7,298 nt of DNA from Acidobacteriota bacterium (GTDB lineage: Bacteria > Acidobacteriota > Terriglobia > Bryobacterales > Bryobacteraceae): NCBI GenBank assembly GCA_026394095.1, contig JAPKYY010000370.1, forward strand, positions 1 through 7,298. Reading direction: 5' to 3'. The position numbers were made by a program, and so were the translations under genes. This document shows positions 5,003 through 7,298 of the stretch, piece by piece. Every line of letters begins with the position of its first letter. Positions within the stretch are counted from its first letter, which is position 1. The notes beneath the pieces are model-generated. The model was not told the origin of the DNA, did no database searches, and saw only the letters and a list, made by a program, of their open reading frames with translations.

Positions 5003-7298
5003 ATGCGTCACGTCCTCGCTTCGGTCTTTCTTGTTCTCTCCCTCTACGCCCAAAACTCGGGCATCCAGGGCAACGTCTTCGATACTTCCGGTGCCGTCCT
5101 CACACAAGCCACCCTCACCCTCACCAACACAGCCACCGGCGTCACAACGAAATCCACCACCAACGACAAGGGCTTCTACCTCATCCCGCTGCTCAACTCC
5201 GGCCTCTACAAATTGGAGTGCCTGGCCCCCGGCTTCTCCACCCAGACCGTCAGTGAGTTTCGTCTTGAAGTAAACCAGACCGCCCGCTTCGACTTCACCC
5301 TCAAACCCGGTGCCGTCACAGAATCCGTCAGCGTCTCCGCCTCAGCCGTTCTCCTCAACACAGAAACCACCGAAGTCGGCCAGGTCATCGACGGCAAGCG
5401 CATCCTTGAGATGCCCCTCAACGGCCGCAACTATCTACAACTCGCCCAGTTCACAGCCGGCGTCCTCCCCGGCGGCGGCCAGGGCACCGGCAGCCGTGCC
5501 CGCGACGAAGGCGCCTTCGCCGCCGTCGGCATGCAAATCGCCCAGAACAATGTCCTCCTGGATGGCAACGACAACAGTTCCCGCACCTCCGGTGGCCCCC
5601 TCGGCTTTGAAGCCCAGGCCGTCAAGCCTCCCGTCGATGCCGTCAGCGAATTCAAAGTAGTCACCAACAACATGAGCGCCGAATATGGCTACCGCGCCGG
5701 TGCAAAAATCATCGTCAACACAAAGTCCGGCCAAAACGATTTCCACGGCTCCGCCTACGAATTCCTCCGCAATCAAAAACTCGACGCCACCAACTTCTTC
5801 GCCAACCGCAGCGGCGCAAAAAAGCCCCTCTACCAGCAGAACCAGTTCGGAGCCACCCTCGGCGGCCACATCATCAAGAACCGCACCTTCTTCTTCGGCT
5901 CCTACCAGGGCACCCGCATCCGCCGTGGCCAGAGTTACATCTCCTCAGTTCCTTCCCGCGACATCGTCGACCGTCTCGACTTCAGCGCCCAGCCCGCCAT
6001 CCGCCGCAACATCTACGATCCGCTAACCCTCACCGGCACCGGTGCCACCGCCACCCGTCAGCAATTCCCCGGTAACCGCATCCCCGAAACCCGTCTCGAT
6101 CCCGTCTCAAGACAAATCGTCAAACTCTATCCCACCTCCAACATTGCCGGTCTCGACAACGCCCCCCTCAACTACTTCTTCTCGCCGAAAGACTCTGACA
6201 ACGCCAACCAGTACGACACCCGTGTCGACCACAACATCTCTGCCAAGCACCGATTCTTCGCCCGTTACTCCCTGCGCGATCAGTTCCGCAACGAGAACGG
6301 CACTCTCCCCTACCCAGTCATGGGTGGCCAGGGCCAAACTGTCGACCTCAAAGGGCACAACATCGCCGCCAGCCTCTCCAGCACCTTCACAGCCACCCTC
6401 TTCAACGAACTCCGCTTCGGCTACTCCAAGTTCGACACCAAGTTCGATATCCCCTTCACCGAAAATCTCAACCCCAATTTCGGCATCAAGAACTCCCCCG
6501 GCGAAGTCCTCAAAGACGGCCCCAATAACGGCTTCTCTCTCTTCTCCCCAGCGGGCTTTACCGAGGCCGGCCCCCGCGCCTTCTGGCCCAACTTCAACAA
6601 CCTCGACAACCGCATGATTTCGAACGCCCTCTCCTGGCAGAAGGGCAAACACATCCTCAAGTTCGGAGGCGAATACCGGCGTCTCAATATCTTCCGTAAC
6701 GCTGCCCGTTACCGTCGCGGCCAGTTCTCCTTCAGCGGCCAGTTCACTGCGCAACAACCGAACAACGGCACCAGCCGCGGCAACTCCGGCAACGGCATTG
6801 CCGATATGCTCCTCGGCTGGGTCTCCGGCGGCAACTTCGGCAACAATCAGGGTGAAGACATCATCGCCCCCTACATGGGTGCTTTCGTCCAGGACGATTG
6901 GAAACTCTCCTCCCGCCTCACCATCAATCTCGGTCTCCGTTGGGAAGCCTTCCCCAAAGGCACCTTCCCCGGCGCAGACCTGCAGTCCGTAGGCCGCTAT
7001 CTCCCAGGCCAGGACAAAATCGCATTCCCAACTTCCGATTCAGATTGTGGCTGCAAGAACGACTACAACAACTTCGCCCCCCGTGCCGGCCTCGCCTTCC
7101 AGCTCAACGCGAAGACCGTTATCCGTGCCGGCGGCGGCATCTTCTACGGTGAACCCAACAGCCTCTCCACCGAAGGTGCAAACTTCCGCGCCGGCCCGCC
7201 CCGCTCGCAAGATATCGCAATCCAGCCCAACTTCGAAACCACACCCGTCTTCGTCCAGCAAGGCTTTCCCGCCTTCTCCAACACGCAGCTCCAGCGCG
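5003..7298 (+). CDS. TonB-dependent-receptor-like outer membrane protein with carboxypeptidase-regulatory-like domain (3' end outside window)
   Basis: This is a second receptor of the same architecture as the minus-strand gene at the left edge. The visible 765 codons are open, and the protein continues past the right edge; full-length relatives are usually about 1000 residues or more. A signal peptide (MRHVLASVFLVLSLYA) precedes Gln17. The regulatory-like domain covers about 20-105 (IQGNVFDTSGAVLTQATLTL, then TTNDKGFYLIPLLNSGLYKL). The plug at about 115-245 carries MPLNGRNYLQLAQFTAGVLP (137-156), LLDGNDNSS (185-193), SAEYGYRAGAKIIVNTKSG (225-243) and FHGSAYEFLRNQKLDATNFF (247-266). Barrel features include NQFGATLGGHIIKNRTFFFG (280-299), FPGNRIPETRLDP (355-367), YMGAFVQDDWKLSSRLTINL (624-643) and NNFAPRAGLAF (689-699). 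A Cys-Gly-Cys at 682-684 lies just before the latter. The ATG at 5003 is chosen for the signal peptide; no Shine-Dalgarno site is seen. The ligand is unknown. Confidence 0.93.
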   Translation, partial: MRHVLASVFLVLSLYAQNSGIQGNVFDTSGAVLTQATLTLTNTATGVTTKSTTNDKGFYLIPLLNSGLYKLECLAPGFSTQTVSEFRLEVNQTARFDFTLKPGAVTESVSVSASAVLLNTETTEVGQVIDGKRILEMPLNGRNYLQLAQFTAGVLPGGGQGTGSRARDEGAFAAVGMQIAQNNVLLDGNDNSSRTSGGPLGFEAQAVKPPVDAVSEFKVVTNNMSAEYGYRAGAKIIVNTKSGQNDFHGSAYEFLRNQKLDATNFFANRSGAKKPLYQQNQFGATLGGHIIKNRTFFFGSYQGTRIRRGQSYISSVPSRDIVDRLDFSAQPAIRRNIYDPLTLTGTGATATRQQFPGNRIPETRLDPVSRQIVKLYPTSNIAGLDNAPLNYFFSPKDSDNANQYDTRVDHNISAKHRFFARYSLRDQFRNENGTLPYPVMGGQGQTVDLKGHNIAASLSSTFTATLFNELRFGYSKFDTKFDIPFTENLNPNFGIKNSPGEVLKDGPNNGFSLFSPAGFTEAGPRAFWPNFNNLDNRMISNALSWQKGKHILKFGGEYRRLNIFRNAARYRRGQFSFSGQFTAQQPNNGTSRGNSGNGIADMLLGWVSGGNFGNNQGEDIIAPYMGAFVQDDWKLSSRLTINLGLRWEAFPKGTFPGADLQSVGRYLPGQDKIAFPTSDSDCGCKNDYNNFAPRAGLAFQLNAKTVIRAGGGIFYGEPNSLSTEGANFRAGPPRSQDIAIQPNFETTPVFVQQGFPAFSNTQLQR

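Noticed and set aside
4808..5107. A minus-strand 99-codon frame covering the spacer before the right receptor
   Set aside because: It overlaps the ends of two better-supported genes, has no ribosome binding site that I can see, and its translation matches no family I know.
6107..6757. A 216-codon antisense frame inside the right receptor, plus several plus-strand Ser/Pro/Thr-rich frames at 5310-6617
   Set aside because: These overlap a frame with clear receptor motifs. Their composition is what out-of-frame reading of C-ending codons produces.

Overview
The window looks like chromosomal DNA of an Acidobacteriota bacterium, probably near Solibacter/Bryobacter (Bryobacterales). This is inferred from gene content, not from a marker gene. 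The clues are two very large outer-membrane receptors of the type with an N-terminal carboxypeptidase-regulatory-like domain and a TonB plug, greatly expanded in that group; a soluble PQQ dehydrogenase of a form common there; a cytochrome with the heme-binding domain typical of Planctomycetes and Acidobacteria; and GC-rich DNA. No RNA gene, CRISPR array, insertion sequence or phage gene was seen.

Layout: 1-1673 (minus strand) is a TonB-dependent-receptor-like gene whose 3' end lies beyond the left edge. It diverges, across only 30-51 bp, from a plus-strand pair: a secreted diheme cytochrome c (1725-2429) and a PQQ-dependent dehydrogenase (2426-3979) whose start codon overlaps the cytochrome stop codon. 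After a 137-bp gap come two small genes with strong ribosome binding sites: a two-helix membrane protein (4118-4390) and a 116-residue protein of unknown function (4490-4840). A 162-bp spacer (4841-5002), in which no gene or convincing promoter was seen, leads into a second receptor-like gene (5003-7298) cut by the right edge. Both receptor frames are open throughout.

How the genes may work together: the clearest unit is the cytochrome/dehydrogenase operon. The dehydrogenase would oxidise an alcohol or similar substrate in the periplasm with PQQ and pass electrons to the diheme cytochrome, and from there to the respiratory chain. The dehydrogenase carries the Asp-x-Asp pattern associated with lanthanide-dependent enzymes, which makes its metal use the most interesting biochemical question here. 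The receptors could import substrate, cofactor or metal, but such receptors are so numerous in these genomes that adjacency is weak evidence.

Two window-wide patterns stand out. All four predicted exported proteins have Ala-Gln at the likely signal-peptidase site. Third codon positions follow the chromosome strand rather than the gene: minus-strand codons end mainly in G (or T) and plus-strand codons in C, so the plus strand is C-rich throughout, as expected of a lagging strand. I found no convincing new multi-gene system. The most open elements are the two small genes and the metal question.
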